Made by a program: the position numbers and the translations under genes
Shown: in pieces, positions 14,226 to 22,731 of the stretch
How positions within the stretch are numbered: the first letter of the stretch is position 1
Layout of the letters: each line of letters begins with the position of its first letter
From: Gemmatimonadales bacterium
GTDB lineage: Bacteria; Gemmatimonadota; Gemmatimonadetes; Gemmatimonadales; GWC2-71-9
DNA: 42,113 bases
Direction: 5' to 3'
Assembly (NCBI GenBank): GCA_013813435.1
Contig: JACCRS010000034.1
Location: forward strand, 1-42,113
Notes under the pieces: generated by a model
Databases searched by the model: none
The model's input: the letters and a program-made list of their open reading frames with translations, nothing else
Told to the model about the DNA's origin: nothing

Positions 14226-15305
14226 TCATTGGGGTTGGCCCACCGCCGGCAGCCCGACCTGCAGAAGCCTGGTGCCGTCCGGAGTGCGCTCCGCCACCAG
14301 GGCCGCGCCGTCGCCCACAGCGAGTATGCGTCTTTGGCCGGGTACCCGGACTTCACGGGCTAGTTGTCCCTTCCGATCCACTACGTGATAAGCGCGGGAG
14401 GAGTCGGTCGGGGCGCGGCTCTTTTCCAGCCAGACCTGCCCACCGGTGCCGGTGAACGCCGCCTCAAAGGGCGGCTTGATCGGCGCAAAAGGGAGCTGCT
14501 GGGCGGTGGCACGGAGCTCGGGGGGAAATCCCTGCAGGAATAGCTCCCGGTCGTACCGGGTAACCTCGAGTACCCTGTCAGGCAACGGCTCGCCGCGGGT
14601 CCAGGTACCATTCGGAGCTCGCCAATCGACTCGGTTCTCGTATACTCGCGCCACCCAAAGCGAGCCATCCGGCAACGCGCCCCAGCGGTCCAGTCCCCCG
14701 AAAACCCGCCGCTCGAACCGGCGTCCGGCATCTCCGGTAACCTCCGCGATATCGAGTGGCGCCAGCCGAGCGATGGTATCCGCCCGGTTGAAGGTCGGGT
14801 CCACCCGAAGTACGGCAGCAGAGTCTCGATTTCCGCTGCCGTCCGCTCCAGGACGGGGGAACAAGTCGGCATAGAAGCGGCCTAGGGCATCCCGAGCCTG
14901 TGGTAAAGAGCCCCGGACTGCATCGGAAGTGGGAACTGATCGCACCAGGCGGCCTTCCATCGTCCATAGCGTGGTGCGCCGAAGACTCCAGTCGCCAACG
15001 TACAAACTGTCTTCCGACACAAACAGCGTCGTCGGGTTCCGAATGGCTTCCGGCCGACCGGTGCCGAGCTGTCTGATCTTCCCGGTTGAGAAATCGGCGA
15101 TTCCCGCCGTCTCGTTCGGTGCGGCAAGCACCGCCCATCGGTGATTGCCCAGCCACGCCGCTCCGGTTACGTCCGAGTCCCGCGTGTTCACCGTGTCGCC
15201 GCTGGCAGGGAGGTCTACGGCCGGAGCCGGCGGCTTCGAGTCTCCGCAAGCGAGCAGGAGCCCGGCGCAGATTCCGGTCAGGAGGAGGTATTTGGGGGCG
15301 GACAC
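14226..15305 (-). CDS. Beta-propeller-like lipoprotein (tandem paralog)
   Basis: 359 aa. The N-terminus is a strong lipoprotein signal (LLLTGICAGLLLAC, Cys20). The mature part shows propeller-like blocks: TGAAWLGNHRWAVLAAPN, TTLFVSEDSLYVGDWS, WGALPDGSLWVARVYENRVDW, TGGQVWLEKSRAP and YHVVDRKGQLAREVRVPG. It matches the downstream paralog in the RVDWRAPNGTW, IKPPFE and VVDRKGQL segments. The gene ends 40 bp before that paralog. It is separated by only 19 bp from the TerC stop, so all three may form one minus-strand transcript. Anchored to a membrane; function unknown. Confidence 0.78.
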   Translation of the reverse strand: MSAPKYLLLTGICAGLLLACGDSKPPAPAVDLPASGDTVNTRDSDVTGAAWLGNHRWAVLAAPNETAGIADFSTGKIRQLGTGRPEAIRNPTTLFVSEDSLYVGDWSLRRTTLWTMEGRLVRSVPTSDAVRGSLPQARDALGRFYADLFPRPGADGSGNRDSAAVLRVDPTFNRADTIARLAPLDIAEVTGDAGRRFERRVFGGLDRWGALPDGSLWVARVYENRVDWRAPNGTWTRGEPLPDRVLEVTRYDRELFLQGFPPELRATAQQLPFAPIKPPFEAAFTGTGGQVWLEKSRAPTDSSRAYHVVDRKGQLAREVRVPGQRRILAVGDGAALVAERTPDGTRLLQVGLPAVGQPQ

Positions 15306-15324
15306 AGAACGAAATCTAGCCGCT

Positions 15325-16059
15325 CTACATATGGCTGCGCAGCTTCACCGCCTCCTTCCTCCCCCTCCGCATTCTCAGATTCAGCAGCTCCACCCCTACC
15401 GAGAACGCCATCGCGAAGTAGATGTAGCCCTTGGGAATGTGTTGGTTGAGGCCATCGGCCACCAGCGCCAGTCCGATGAGCAGCAGGAAGCTGAGGGCCA
15501 GCATCTTCACCGTGGGGTGGCGGTCGACAAAGTTGCTCACCGGTCCGGCAAAGACCATCATAAAGCCCACGGCGATGACCACCGCTGTGATCATCACGCC
15601 AAGATCGTCCGCCATCCCGACCGCCGTGATCACCGAATCGAGAGAGAACACTATGTCGAGCAGCATGATCTGCACCAGCACGCTGGTCAGTGAAGGCCTG
15701 ACCCGGACCGACGCGTCTCCTTCCTCGCCTTCGAGCCGCTCGTGAATCTCGTGGGTGCTCTTGGCGAGCAGAAACAAGCCGCCGATTATAAGAACCAGGT
15801 CACGTCCGGAGATCTCCTCGCGCAACACGGTAAACAGCGGCGCGGTGAGCTGGATGATAAAGCTCAACGAAAATAGAAGACCAATACGCATGAGCATGGC
15901 CAGAGCGAGGCCGAGACGTCGTGCCTTGGCTTGCTCCTCCGGCGGCAGTTTACCCGCCAGGATAGAGATGAAAACCACGTTGTCGATGCCGAGGACGATC
16001 TCCAGGACGGTCAGCGTAAGGAGGGCAATCCATGCTTCAGGGCTGGTGATCCATTCCAT
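15325..16059 (-). CDS. TerC-family membrane protein
   Basis: 244 aa from the ATG at 16059 (MEWITSPEAW, the usual TerC start); the longer frame to 16137 is unlikely. About seven hydrophobic segments are seen. The two family motifs are intact: LEIVLGIDNVVFI in helix 1 and DIVFSLDSVITAVGM in helix 4, with acidic residues inside the membrane that probably bind metal. TerC proteins (Alx, YceF/MeeY types) export Mn2+ or Ca2+ and help load metal into exported proteins. A charged loop (HEIHERLEGEEGDA) lies on one face. I looked for a yybP-ykoY Mn riboswitch in the ~120-bp leader and did not see one. Confidence 0.9.
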   Translation of the reverse strand: MEWITSPEAWIALLTLTVLEIVLGIDNVVFISILAGKLPPEEQAKARRLGLALAMLMRIGLLFSLSFIIQLTAPLFTVLREEISGRDLVLIIGGLFLLAKSTHEIHERLEGEEGDASVRVRPSLTSVLVQIMLLDIVFSLDSVITAVGMADDLGVMITAVVIAVGFMMVFAGPVSNFVDRHPTVKMLALSFLLLIGLALVADGLNQHIPKGYIYFAMAFSVGVELLNLRMRRGRKEAVKLRSHM

Positions 16060-16179
16060 ATGTCGGCAGGGATTAGGGTGAGTACACTCGCTCAGGAGGA
16101 GCAAAGGTACTCGTTGAGCCCGCGGAGCCGCCAGCAACTGAGCCAGAGCGACTCGGGCGTCCTCTGGGATTGATCGGAA

Positions 16180-18846
16180 TCATGGATTCCACCAATAGGA
16201 TACCTTCACCAGGAAGATGTTGTCCCCTGCCGCTCGCCCGAGCCGGTCCAGTGCCCGCCCGGTCCGGAACGAACCCGTGCTTTCGCTATCGGACCTGTTC
16301 TGGGTCCAAACCAGAAAGAGGGTTGACCCCGCCGAATACTCCCACCGGAGCACGGCGTTACCTCGGAGCGAGGCGAGCGAGAAGTTCGGGTCGTCAATCT
16401 CTTGCCCAGCCGCAGGCCCACTCGCACCATCGGGGTCTAGGATGATCCGATCAGGGTCAACGGTCGGTGAAGGGTCGGCGTAGGGGGTGAAGTCGTAGCT
16501 TCGGGGTCGCGCCAGCTCCTTGAACCCGGTGTATCGACCGGACGAGAGCAGCGGCTGGGCATAAACCTCGAGGCTCAGTCGGGGGGTGAAGATCCAGTTG
16601 AGGCGGACGCTAGCCGAGAGAGTCGTCTGATCTAAATCGGCAAAGACGTAGCGATGCCCAAAGGTGCGTATTGCCCCCGGGTCGTCGAACGTGTCCACAT
16701 ACTGCGCCGACGTGCCGGTCCGCTCTATTTGAGGCTCTACTTTGAGCGAGAGCCTCGCGCCTGGCTTCCACTCGAGAGAAGCCCAGGCGGTCCAGCTCTG
16801 CTCCCAGTCTTTCTGGTAGTGGTTACCATGTAGCCCTGCACCGTAAATCCATCGCTTGTTTGGATCGGACGCGAGCTGGAAGTCCCACTCCACCCCAGGT
16901 TGGTTGACCATTAGCGGTCCACCCCGGGTCCGCCGGTCGCTCAACGTCCTGGGGTTGTAGGCCACGAACCAGCGCCCGTTGGAGAAATTCCTGAGCTCGT
17001 ACAGACCGGTAAGGAAGAGTCCCGTCCAGGTCACGTCGCCGCCGTAGTTGTAGCTCCGGAACCCGGCAAGGCTAAGGCGCCAGCTTCGGAACACCGGGCC
17101 GGGGCGGGTCCACTTGTGACCAAACATCACATGCGAGTTGAGCTGGTCTCCTCTGAACTGGAACCCGAGATCGTTCACGTCGAAGCCGGGGTCGACCACG
17201 CCCAGCGCCGAGTTGAACATCCAGTTGCCCTTTTGCTTATTGAGCGAAAGCCTGCCAGCGTAGCCGGAGAGCGATGTGCTGCCCGAATCGATGGCGAGAT
17301 AGCCGGCATCCGGCCGCTGGAAATAGTGTATCGAGCTCTCCCGCAGGTTCCGCATCCGCTCGGCATTGCCTGCCACTCGGCTCAGCCCGGTCCAGCCGCT
17401 TACAACCCACACTGCGTCCTTGTCCAGAGTGGTCCACCCGTCCAGGCCGAAACCAGCCGCGTTGGCGCTCAGCTCGTCCCGCAGCGGGGCCTCATCGAAG
17501 GATCGGGCCGTGAGTGTACCCATGAGGCCCAGCCCATGCCGGCCGTTCCCGATCTCCTTTTGCGCGCGGTAGATGCCGTAATACGTGAGCGGCTCGACCT
17601 CCTGGCGCCAGCGCTGCTGCCCCAGGGAGAACTGGGCCCGTTCCCGGCTGGTTACGGCGCTGAGCGTGCCGATGCTCCAGCTCCCTACCTTCCCCGAGAG
17701 CTTGGCGGCACCGAGGATATTGCTGCCGCTTGGTACGCTGGAATAGTCGTAATCGTCGGGAAGCTCAGCCTGGGGTGTCCGGCCGATCCGGCGGCTGTAC
17801 AGGAAGCTGGGGCTCGCCCAGTTGAAGCCCCAATTGTCATTGGCCCCGCCATAACCAAAGTCAAAGATGCTGGCACCCTCAACAAAGAAGGGGCGCCGCT
17901 CCTCGAAGAAGGTCTCGACATCGCTCAGGTTGACCACTGCGGGGTCCACCTCGACTTGCCCAAAGTCGGGGTTTACCGTCGCGTCGAGCGTCAGGTTGCT
18001 TCCGATACCCAGCTTGAGGTCGCCGCCCATCCCGGCGCCAAAGCGGGACCCGTCGTTGAACGGATCGCCGGCCTCGTGGCTCAGATACTCCGCCCGCGTG
18101 GTAAGGTAGGGCAGTACCTCCAGACGAGCGGGCGGCGAAACGTCATCGAGACCTACAAGATCCACGAACCGCGAGACGAATCCGCTCCCGTTGCTGGGAG
18201 TGTAGACCAGGTATGAGCGCTCATTGCGACGGGCAATTTCCCGCTTGAAGTTTATGCCCCAGCGATGAGCTTTCTGCCGCTGGAACCGAAGCTGCGAATA
18301 TGGAATCCTGAGCTCGGCGGTCCACCCTCGAGAATCGCGCGCCGCGCTGCCTTCCCACACCCCATCCCAGGTGTCGCTGTCCCAGTCATCGTTGTATAGG
18401 GTTCCGTCGTACAATGTCCCCCCGGCGTTGATCCCGAAGAAGAAGCCGGTGCGGCGATCGTGATACGCATCGAGGAACACAATGAAACGATCGGCGCTTA
18501 CGATACGATCGCGGCGGGCGAGCTGAGCCTTGACCGAGTCGGGGCTTCGATCATACAGGCGAGCGCCGACGTAGAGCGCGTCATTGTCATAGAGGACGCG
18601 TACCTCTGTTCGCTCGGTTGCCGACGCACCCTCGTTGGGCTCTCGCTGCGTGAAGCTGGAGACTGGACGTGCCTTTGACCAGTCGCCCTCCGATAGAACA
18701 CCATCCAGGGTGATGACGTTGCTGCCGATGCGGGAGGCATGAACCGCGGGAGAGCCCACGCTGTCGGATTCTAGAGAGTCGCCCTGGCCCATGGGACCAA
18801 GGCCCGCCAAGACAAGGGAGAGTGCCATAGCGGTCAGGTCGCTCAC
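16180..18846 (-). CDS. DUF5916 outer-membrane protein with CBM9-like N-terminal domain
   Basis: 888 aa from a GTG preceded by GGAGG 8 nt upstream. A signal peptide (about 1-22) is followed by a carbohydrate-binding-family-9-like beta-sandwich (about 40-230: ITLDGVLSEGDWSKARPV, EVRVLYDNDALYVGARLYD, GWTAELRIPYSQLRF). The DUF5916 barrel then follows, with the landmark NPDFGQVEVDPAVVNLSDVETFFEERRPFF and an aromatic C-terminus (VSYWWNP) as in outer-membrane barrels. CBM9-DUF5916 proteins are thought to act at the outer membrane on glycans or other envelope polymers, but the activity is not known. It is the last gene of the sigma-factor cluster, 121 bp downstream of the second HEAT gene, so it may also have its own promoter. 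Confidence 0.87.
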   Translation of the reverse strand: MSDLTAMALSLVLAGLGPMGQGDSLESDSVGSPAVHASRIGSNVITLDGVLSEGDWSKARPVSSFTQREPNEGASATERTEVRVLYDNDALYVGARLYDRSPDSVKAQLARRDRIVSADRFIVFLDAYHDRRTGFFFGINAGGTLYDGTLYNDDWDSDTWDGVWEGSAARDSRGWTAELRIPYSQLRFQRQKAHRWGINFKREIARRNERSYLVYTPSNGSGFVSRFVDLVGLDDVSPPARLEVLPYLTTRAEYLSHEAGDPFNDGSRFGAGMGGDLKLGIGSNLTLDATVNPDFGQVEVDPAVVNLSDVETFFEERRPFFVEGASIFDFGYGGANDNWGFNWASPSFLYSRRIGRTPQAELPDDYDYSSVPSGSNILGAAKLSGKVGSWSIGTLSAVTSRERAQFSLGQQRWRQEVEPLTYYGIYRAQKEIGNGRHGLGLMGTLTARSFDEAPLRDELSANAAGFGLDGWTTLDKDAVWVVSGWTGLSRVAGNAERMRNLRESSIHYFQRPDAGYLAIDSGSTSLSGYAGRLSLNKQKGNWMFNSALGVVDPGFDVNDLGFQFRGDQLNSHVMFGHKWTRPGPVFRSWRLSLAGFRSYNYGGDVTWTGLFLTGLYELRNFSNGRWFVAYNPRTLSDRRTRGGPLMVNQPGVEWDFQLASDPNKRWIYGAGLHGNHYQKDWEQSWTAWASLEWKPGARLSLKVEPQIERTGTSAQYVDTFDDPGAIRTFGHRYVFADLDQTTLSASVRLNWIFTPRLSLEVYAQPLLSSGRYTGFKELARPRSYDFTPYADPSPTVDPDRIILDPDGASGPAAGQEIDDPNFSLASLRGNAVLRWEYSAGSTLFLVWTQNRSDSESTGSFRTGRALDRLGRAAGDNIFLVKVSYWWNP

Positions 18847-18967
18847 TCGCGAACCTCCACCTGTTGAAAGGGTAGGGAGACGGCGCGCGGGGTGAACGGT
18901 GAGATCCCGGCCCTACGCGGGTGTATCGAACGCGAGGCTTAGACGGAGGGAACAACCAAAGGGTTGC

Positions 18968-19717
18968 CTACTTCAGAATTTCCTCGAAGAGGTCCAGCGC
19001 GCGAGGATCCTCGGTCTGTCCCAGCCAGAACAGGGCACTCTTCCGCAACTCCGAATCGGCATTGGTCCGGGCGATCCGTATGAGAGCCGGCACGCCTTCG
19101 TCGCTGGAACGCTGGGAGAGAGCGAAGATGGCCTGCTGGCGCACCTCGCGGTCGCCTGTGTCGTCAGTGGCAATCGAGTCGAGGGCCCCGCCGGCCGCGG
19201 CACCGGCAGCCTGGCCTAACCAGAACACGGCTCGGCCGCGGATCTCCCGTGAGATTCGCGGGCGTCTGGCAATCCTGACAAGAGAGGGCCAGATCGTAAC
19301 GCTATCCGCCAGGACCGACGGCAGCAGGGGATCGCCGGCAAGGCGCCTGCCCCCGGTTCGCTCGGCGAGGGTGATAAAGTAGAACGCGGCTTCACGCGGG
19401 CTTACTGTGCCGAGATCCGCCGCAGAGGAGTCCGGAAGCCAATGGCCCCCGACGTACGTGCGAACCGAATGGACCAGGCCGCTGCTCAGTCGCAGCGCAA
19501 CCCGCACCAGTCGAGGTTGGCAGTCCGGCTGCCATTCTTCATTGGTATGCCTCAGGCTAATCCCGCTGGCTTCACCGCCGCAGGTCCCCGGGCGGGCGGG
19601 AAAGCTCAGCCGTACGGTGCCGTCGCCCTGTGCGCTGACCCGTTTTTCCAAGGTCTGGGCGGGGAGAGATCCCGGTACCACGGCCAGAACCATCAGATGT
19701 TTTAATACCCTGAGCAT
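18968..19717 (-). CDS. Exported HEAT-repeat protein (shorter of a pair)
   Basis: 249 aa from the ATG at 19717, which starts a Sec signal peptide (VLKHLMVLAVVPGSLPAQ); AAGGA lies about 9 nt upstream. The N-terminal ~120 residues are a beta-rich region with two cysteines (TCGG, PDCQP). The C-terminal part has three HEAT-like helical repeats that each end in the same signature: RAVFWLGQ, QAIFALSQ and SALFWLGQ. The same signature occurs eight times in the upstream protein, so the two are related. Such repeats form a curved helical scaffold for protein binding. Being exported, it should act in the periplasm. It is separated from the larger HEAT gene by 11 bp and belongs to the sigma-factor operon. 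Confidence 0.82.
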   Translation of the reverse strand: MLRVLKHLMVLAVVPGSLPAQTLEKRVSAQGDGTVRLSFPARPGTCGGEASGISLRHTNEEWQPDCQPRLVRVALRLSSGLVHSVRTYVGGHWLPDSSAADLGTVSPREAAFYFITLAERTGGRRLAGDPLLPSVLADSVTIWPSLVRIARRPRISREIRGRAVFWLGQAAGAAAGGALDSIATDDTGDREVRQQAIFALSQRSSDEGVPALIRIARTNADSELRKSALFWLGQTEDPRALDLFEEILK

Positions 19718-19728
19718 GGCTCGATCCT

Positions 19729-21207
19729 TCAAGGCTGTTCGATAACATCCTGCAGCGCCTGTACTGCCCGGCTGTCCTCCGATTGACCGAGCCAAAACAA
19801 CGCCCGTTTCCGAAGTTCCGGATTGGGGTCACGCTTGGCGATGTCGATCAGTTTCTCCACCGCTGCTGGTTCATCTCTCTGAGAGTAGACAAACACGAGC
19901 TGCTCCCGCATTGCTTGATCACCGATACTGCCATACAAGGACGTGAGCTCGGTGATGGGAACTCCGGACTGACCGGCCCAGAAGAGGGCCTGCTTTCGCA
20001 TCTCGATGCCTTGCGACGTGTCCCGCGCCAGCCCCAGCAGCCATTTGCCGTTTTCCGGGCCATCCATTTGAGAAAGCGAGAAGATGACCTTCTTCTTGAG
20101 CTGCTGACTCTTCAGGCGGCCGTACAACGAGCGCAGGAACGCGGCGTTATCGGCCGAACCGGCCTGGCCCAACCAGAAGATGGCCTTCTCTCGGGCGGCT
20201 TCAGGCAAGTCGCCACGCTCAGCGTAGGCTCGGAGCGCTTGCTGCGCACCGGGTCGGTTGTGCTGTGATAGCGCAAATACCGCCTTGTCCTGGATGTCGG
20301 GGTCCTTCGAGAACCGCAGGATCGAATCCAGCGCTTTCACGGCGCGCTCGGTCCCCACTTGAGAGAGCCAGAACACTGCTTGACGCTGCACCTCGGGATC
20401 GGGGTCGTTGCGGACGGATTCCAGCAGAATGTCTTCAGTCCCATCCGCCTCCTGCTGAGCCACCAGAAAAACAGCCTTGCGGCGCAGACAGACCGATCCG
20501 GTGTCACGGCGCGCCAGAACTCGCCGGAGCACCGGGCGGGCCCGCTCCGCATCCATCTGCTGCAGCGCGTTGAGAGCGGCGACCTTCATATCGTCATCGC
20601 GGCTGGCGCATGCGTCGCCCCGGGACCTCGAGAAGCCGGAGGGGGGCACCGGGGGCACTGGCGGGACGGGTGGCACCGGGGGAACTGGAGGAACTGGAGG
20701 AGTGGGGGGCTCATCACCGGCATTGCTCGCAGCTTCGGCTACCTGTGCCGCTGCCTCGCTATCTCCCAGCCGCGCCAACTCTCCCTGGATCCGACGTTCC
20801 AGCGTGGCCGCGTCGCCCTTGGTGGCGGCCTTGGGGAAGAGGGTTCTCTGCTGCCGTAAGGTAGTGAGCGCCTGACGCAGGTCGCGCTCTCCGCCCGCGC
20901 GATAGAGAGAAAAGGCCTGCCAATACAACGCGTCCCCAGCATAGCTCGAGCGGGGAAATCGAAGCGGGATCTGGGCAAAGAGCTCAGCAGCCCCCCGATA
21001 GTCGCGCCGGTTCAGGGTTTCACGGGCGAGGCGGTAGATCGAATCGGCCGGCTCATCGCGGAGCCACGTCAAGGGCCAGCCGGATCGGTCCTTGCTCGAC
21101 CAAACTTTGTCGGTTGTTCGTCCCATGCCCGAGAGCATCGGCATGAGCCATTGATCGCCAATGGCTACCGCTACTGCCAGCGCCAGGCCGTTCAGCATGC
21201 CGTACAT
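19729..21207 (-). CDS. HEAT-repeat protein with TPR-like region and Pro-Val-Pro linker
   Basis: 492 aa. A hydrophobic N-terminus (LNGLALAVAVAIGDQWL) is a possible signal anchor. Residues ~55-150 look TPR-like (DSIYRLARETLNRRDYRGAAELFAQIP, ALYWQAFSLYRAG), as in YbgF/CpoB-type proteins. A (PPV)n linker covers about 167-189. From ~205 to the end there are eight HEAT-like repeats with the signature (K/R/Q)-x-hydrophobic-F-x-x-(G/S/A)-Q: KAVFLVAQ, QAVFWLSQ, KAVFALSQ, KAIFWLGQ, KVIFSLSQ, QALFWAGQ, QLVFVYSQ, RALFWLGQ. It starts inside the anti-sigma stop (TGATG), so translation is coupled to it. Probably a periplasmic scaffold or sensor partner of the sigma/anti-sigma pair. Confidence 0.85.
   Translation of the reverse strand: MYGMLNGLALAVAVAIGDQWLMPMLSGMGRTTDKVWSSKDRSGWPLTWLRDEPADSIYRLARETLNRRDYRGAAELFAQIPLRFPRSSYAGDALYWQAFSLYRAGGERDLRQALTTLRQQRTLFPKAATKGDAATLERRIQGELARLGDSEAAAQVAEAASNAGDEPPTPPVPPVPPVPPVPPVPPVPPSGFSRSRGDACASRDDDMKVAALNALQQMDAERARPVLRRVLARRDTGSVCLRRKAVFLVAQQEADGTEDILLESVRNDPDPEVQRQAVFWLSQVGTERAVKALDSILRFSKDPDIQDKAVFALSQHNRPGAQQALRAYAERGDLPEAAREKAIFWLGQAGSADNAAFLRSLYGRLKSQQLKKKVIFSLSQMDGPENGKWLLGLARDTSQGIEMRKQALFWAGQSGVPITELTSLYGSIGDQAMREQLVFVYSQRDEPAAVEKLIDIAKRDPNPELRKRALFWLGQSEDSRAVQALQDVIEQP
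20642..20704. repeat. 9-bp minisatellite encoding the (PPV)n linker
   Basis: Seven 9-bp units of the form GGNGG(C/A/G)(A/G)(C/G)N on the plus strand encode P-P-V repeats on the minus strand. In-phase gain or loss of units would change linker length without a frameshift. Confidence 0.8.
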
Positions 21208-21896
21208 CAGAGAACTCCTTGCGTTGGGTTCGCGCCGGACGGCACCGCCGTCCTCAGGCGGGACATCACGCCGCTGTCTTCCAGCCCGTTGGTGATGAGA
21301 TCCAGATCGGGAGAGGTCGGGCGGGGCGAAAGTTGGGCAATCTGAGCCAGTACCAGCTCCAGATCCTGAAGCAGCAGCCGGGTTCGGCCGTCGCTGGCCG
21401 CCGGTGAATCGAGGAGAAGGCGGTTGGTAGCCAGCAGCTGGCGTGCGGTGACAGAGGCGAGCTGCTCGTTTCCGCTACGAGATACAGAGGCCCGGAACAG
21501 TGTAAGAAAAGCTTCGGACTGCCCCAGATGCTCTGTGGTAGCGACTTGATAGGCCACCTCGCTCACGCGGGGTGGGATTACCGCAGCAACAGCCGGCGGA
21601 GCAGCGGCTTCCGGCCGCGGTGCGGAGAGGCGACCGAGCCCAATCCCGATGGCCAACAGGGCGGCGATGCCTACGGGCCACCGGAGGAAGCGCACCGATG
21701 GACGGGCGGACGGGGGGACGGACGACAGCCTAAGCTCATTGATCCGTCCATCTGCCCGGCTCTCCGGCTGTCCGCCAGCTCTCTTCGCCCTTATAACCGC
21801 CCACATCTCCTCGCGGGGTGTTTCCGGGGGCGGGTTGTAGCCGCGAGCGGCGTCGTGGAGCTGATCGTCCAGGCGGTCATCCAGCATATCGTTCAT
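21207..21896 (-). CDS. Probable membrane anti-sigma factor
   Basis: 229 aa. It starts inside the sigma-factor stop (ATGA overlap), the usual arrangement for an ECF sigma factor and its anti-sigma. A cytosolic N-terminal region of about 90 residues (DRLDDQLHDAARGYNPPPETPREEMWAVI) is followed by one membrane helix (WPVGIAALLAIGIGLGRL, about 93-110) and a periplasmic helical domain (ATTEHLGQSEAFLTLFRAS, LLATNRLLLDSP, LLLQDLELVLAQIAQL). I see no HxxxCxxC zinc anti-sigma motif, so it would not be a ZAS-type redox sensor. The call rests on topology and gene order rather than family recognition. Confidence 0.75.
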   Translation of the reverse strand: MNDMLDDRLDDQLHDAARGYNPPPETPREEMWAVIRAKRAGGQPESRADGRINELRLSSVPPSARPSVRFLRWPVGIAALLAIGIGLGRLSAPRPEAAAPPAVAAVIPPRVSEVAYQVATTEHLGQSEAFLTLFRASVSRSGNEQLASVTARQLLATNRLLLDSPAASDGRTRLLLQDLELVLAQIAQLSPRPTSPDLDLITNGLEDSGVMSRLRTAVPSGANPTQGVL

Positions 21897-22426
21897 TCCT
21901 TGGCGAAATCAGCAAGTGCCTCTCGCAGCCGGGCACGGGCCCGAAATAGTTGAGCCTTGGAGGTGCCAGGGTGCACGCCGAGCGACGCCGCGATCTCCTG
22001 ATGGGTGTACCCCTCCACATCATGCATCACGAAAACAGCTCGGTATCCGTCGGGTAGGTCATCGATGGCCCGGGACAATCTTTCCTTTAGGTCCGGCTCA
22101 GCCACGCGATCAGGCCGGCCTGCGAGCATGCTGTCATCCAGAGTCACCTCCCGATCCATGGCTCGTCGGACCTTCCGCAAACCGTTGAGAGTGATCGAGA
22201 TGGCAATTGACCCCAGCCAGGTCGAAAGCGCCGCTTCACCTCTGAACTCGCGCAGCCTCTCGAAGGCTCTTATGAACGTCTCCTGGGTGTAGTCCTGGGC
22301 CCGGTCGAGATCTCCGGACATCCGGAAGACCAGCCGAAAGACCCGATCCACGTGCGCATCATACATGGCGCGCTCGGCGCTCGGGTCACCCGCCAACACT
22401 CGGCCGATCAGCTCTCGTTCGCGCAC
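21893..22426 (-). CDS. ECF-type RNA polymerase sigma factor
   Basis: 177 aa from a GTG (GGAG about 6 nt upstream). Region 2 is clear: DRVFRLVFRMSGDLDRAQDYTQETFIRAFERLREFRGEAALSTWLGSIA, with the D-A/R-x-D-x-x-Q-E/T-x-F pattern for core and -10 binding. Region 4 follows (LPDGYRAVFVMHDVEGYTHQEIAASLGVHPGTSKAQLFRARARLRE), a helix-turn-helix for -35 binding. No other domains. It heads the operon sigma, anti-sigma, two HEAT proteins, and probably DUF5916. In this class the sigma factor often drives its own operon, and a candidate ECF promoter lies upstream. Confidence 0.95.
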   Translation of the reverse strand: MRERELIGRVLAGDPSAERAMYDAHVDRVFRLVFRMSGDLDRAQDYTQETFIRAFERLREFRGEAALSTWLGSIAISITLNGLRKVRRAMDREVTLDDSMLAGRPDRVAEPDLKERLSRAIDDLPDGYRAVFVMHDVEGYTHQEIAASLGVHPGTSKAQLFRARARLREALADFAKE

Positions 22427-22468
22427 CCGGCTCCGGATGGTGGGATGATGGCTTCGAACTGCACCTCT

Positions 22469-22494
22469 GACACGGCCTGCGGACGAAGGGTTGC
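22469..22494 (-). promoter_or_regulatory. Candidate ECF promoter of the sigma-factor operon
   Basis: On the minus strand GCAACC (22494-22489, -35-like) is separated by 17 nt from GTCAGA (22471-22466, -10-like), resembling the AAC...GTC layout of ECF promoters. The -35 lies in the right arm of the inverted repeat. Low confidence; it would imply autoregulation. Confidence 0.25.
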
Positions 22495-22521
22495 TTCGGT
22501 TGGGAGCCTGGGAAGCAACCC
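22488..22521. repeat. 10-bp perfect inverted repeat upstream of the sigma gene
   Basis: GGGTTGCTTC and GAAGCAACCC flank a 14-nt loop. It sits 62-95 nt upstream of the sigma-factor start. It could be an operator, a hairpin in the leader, or a terminator for upstream transcription; no T-tract follows. Confidence 0.55.
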
Positions 22522-22731
22522 TGCGCCTGATCGAGGCATCTCAACAGTACTCTACGATGAAGCGCCTGGGATCCGAACTAGAACTGAGGTGGAGAATGGT
22601 CGAGATGGAGAGCCGGAAGCCAGTCACGATCTTCAGAGTGCTGGATCGCGATGGGCTGCTTATTGGGAAGGTGGTGCAACCGAAGGCTGCACCAGTGGTG
22701 GGCTGGGGAGCGGGGACGGTGCTATTGATCT

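Larger units (their letters stand above)
22427..22731. other. 305-bp gap: sigma promoter region and a possible gene remnant
   Basis: Apart from the inverted repeat and candidate ECF promoter above, the gap holds a plus-strand frame (about 22491-22745). Its segment TIFRVLDRDGLLIGKVVQP followed by GWGAGTVLL resembles the last blade of the exported propeller lipoproteins at 13079-15305. It lacks an N-terminus and runs into the end of the coiled-coil gene, so it would be a decayed fragment at most. A shorter GGTGCA/TGCACC inverted repeat is also present near 22672. Confidence 0.35.

Noticed and set aside
16060-16179. yybP-ykoY manganese riboswitch before terC
   Set aside because: I looked for the conserved core in the leader and did not find it.
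17116-18216. 366-aa plus-strand frame
   Set aside because: Antisense to the DUF5916 gene, no domain signs, Pro/Ala/Val-rich.
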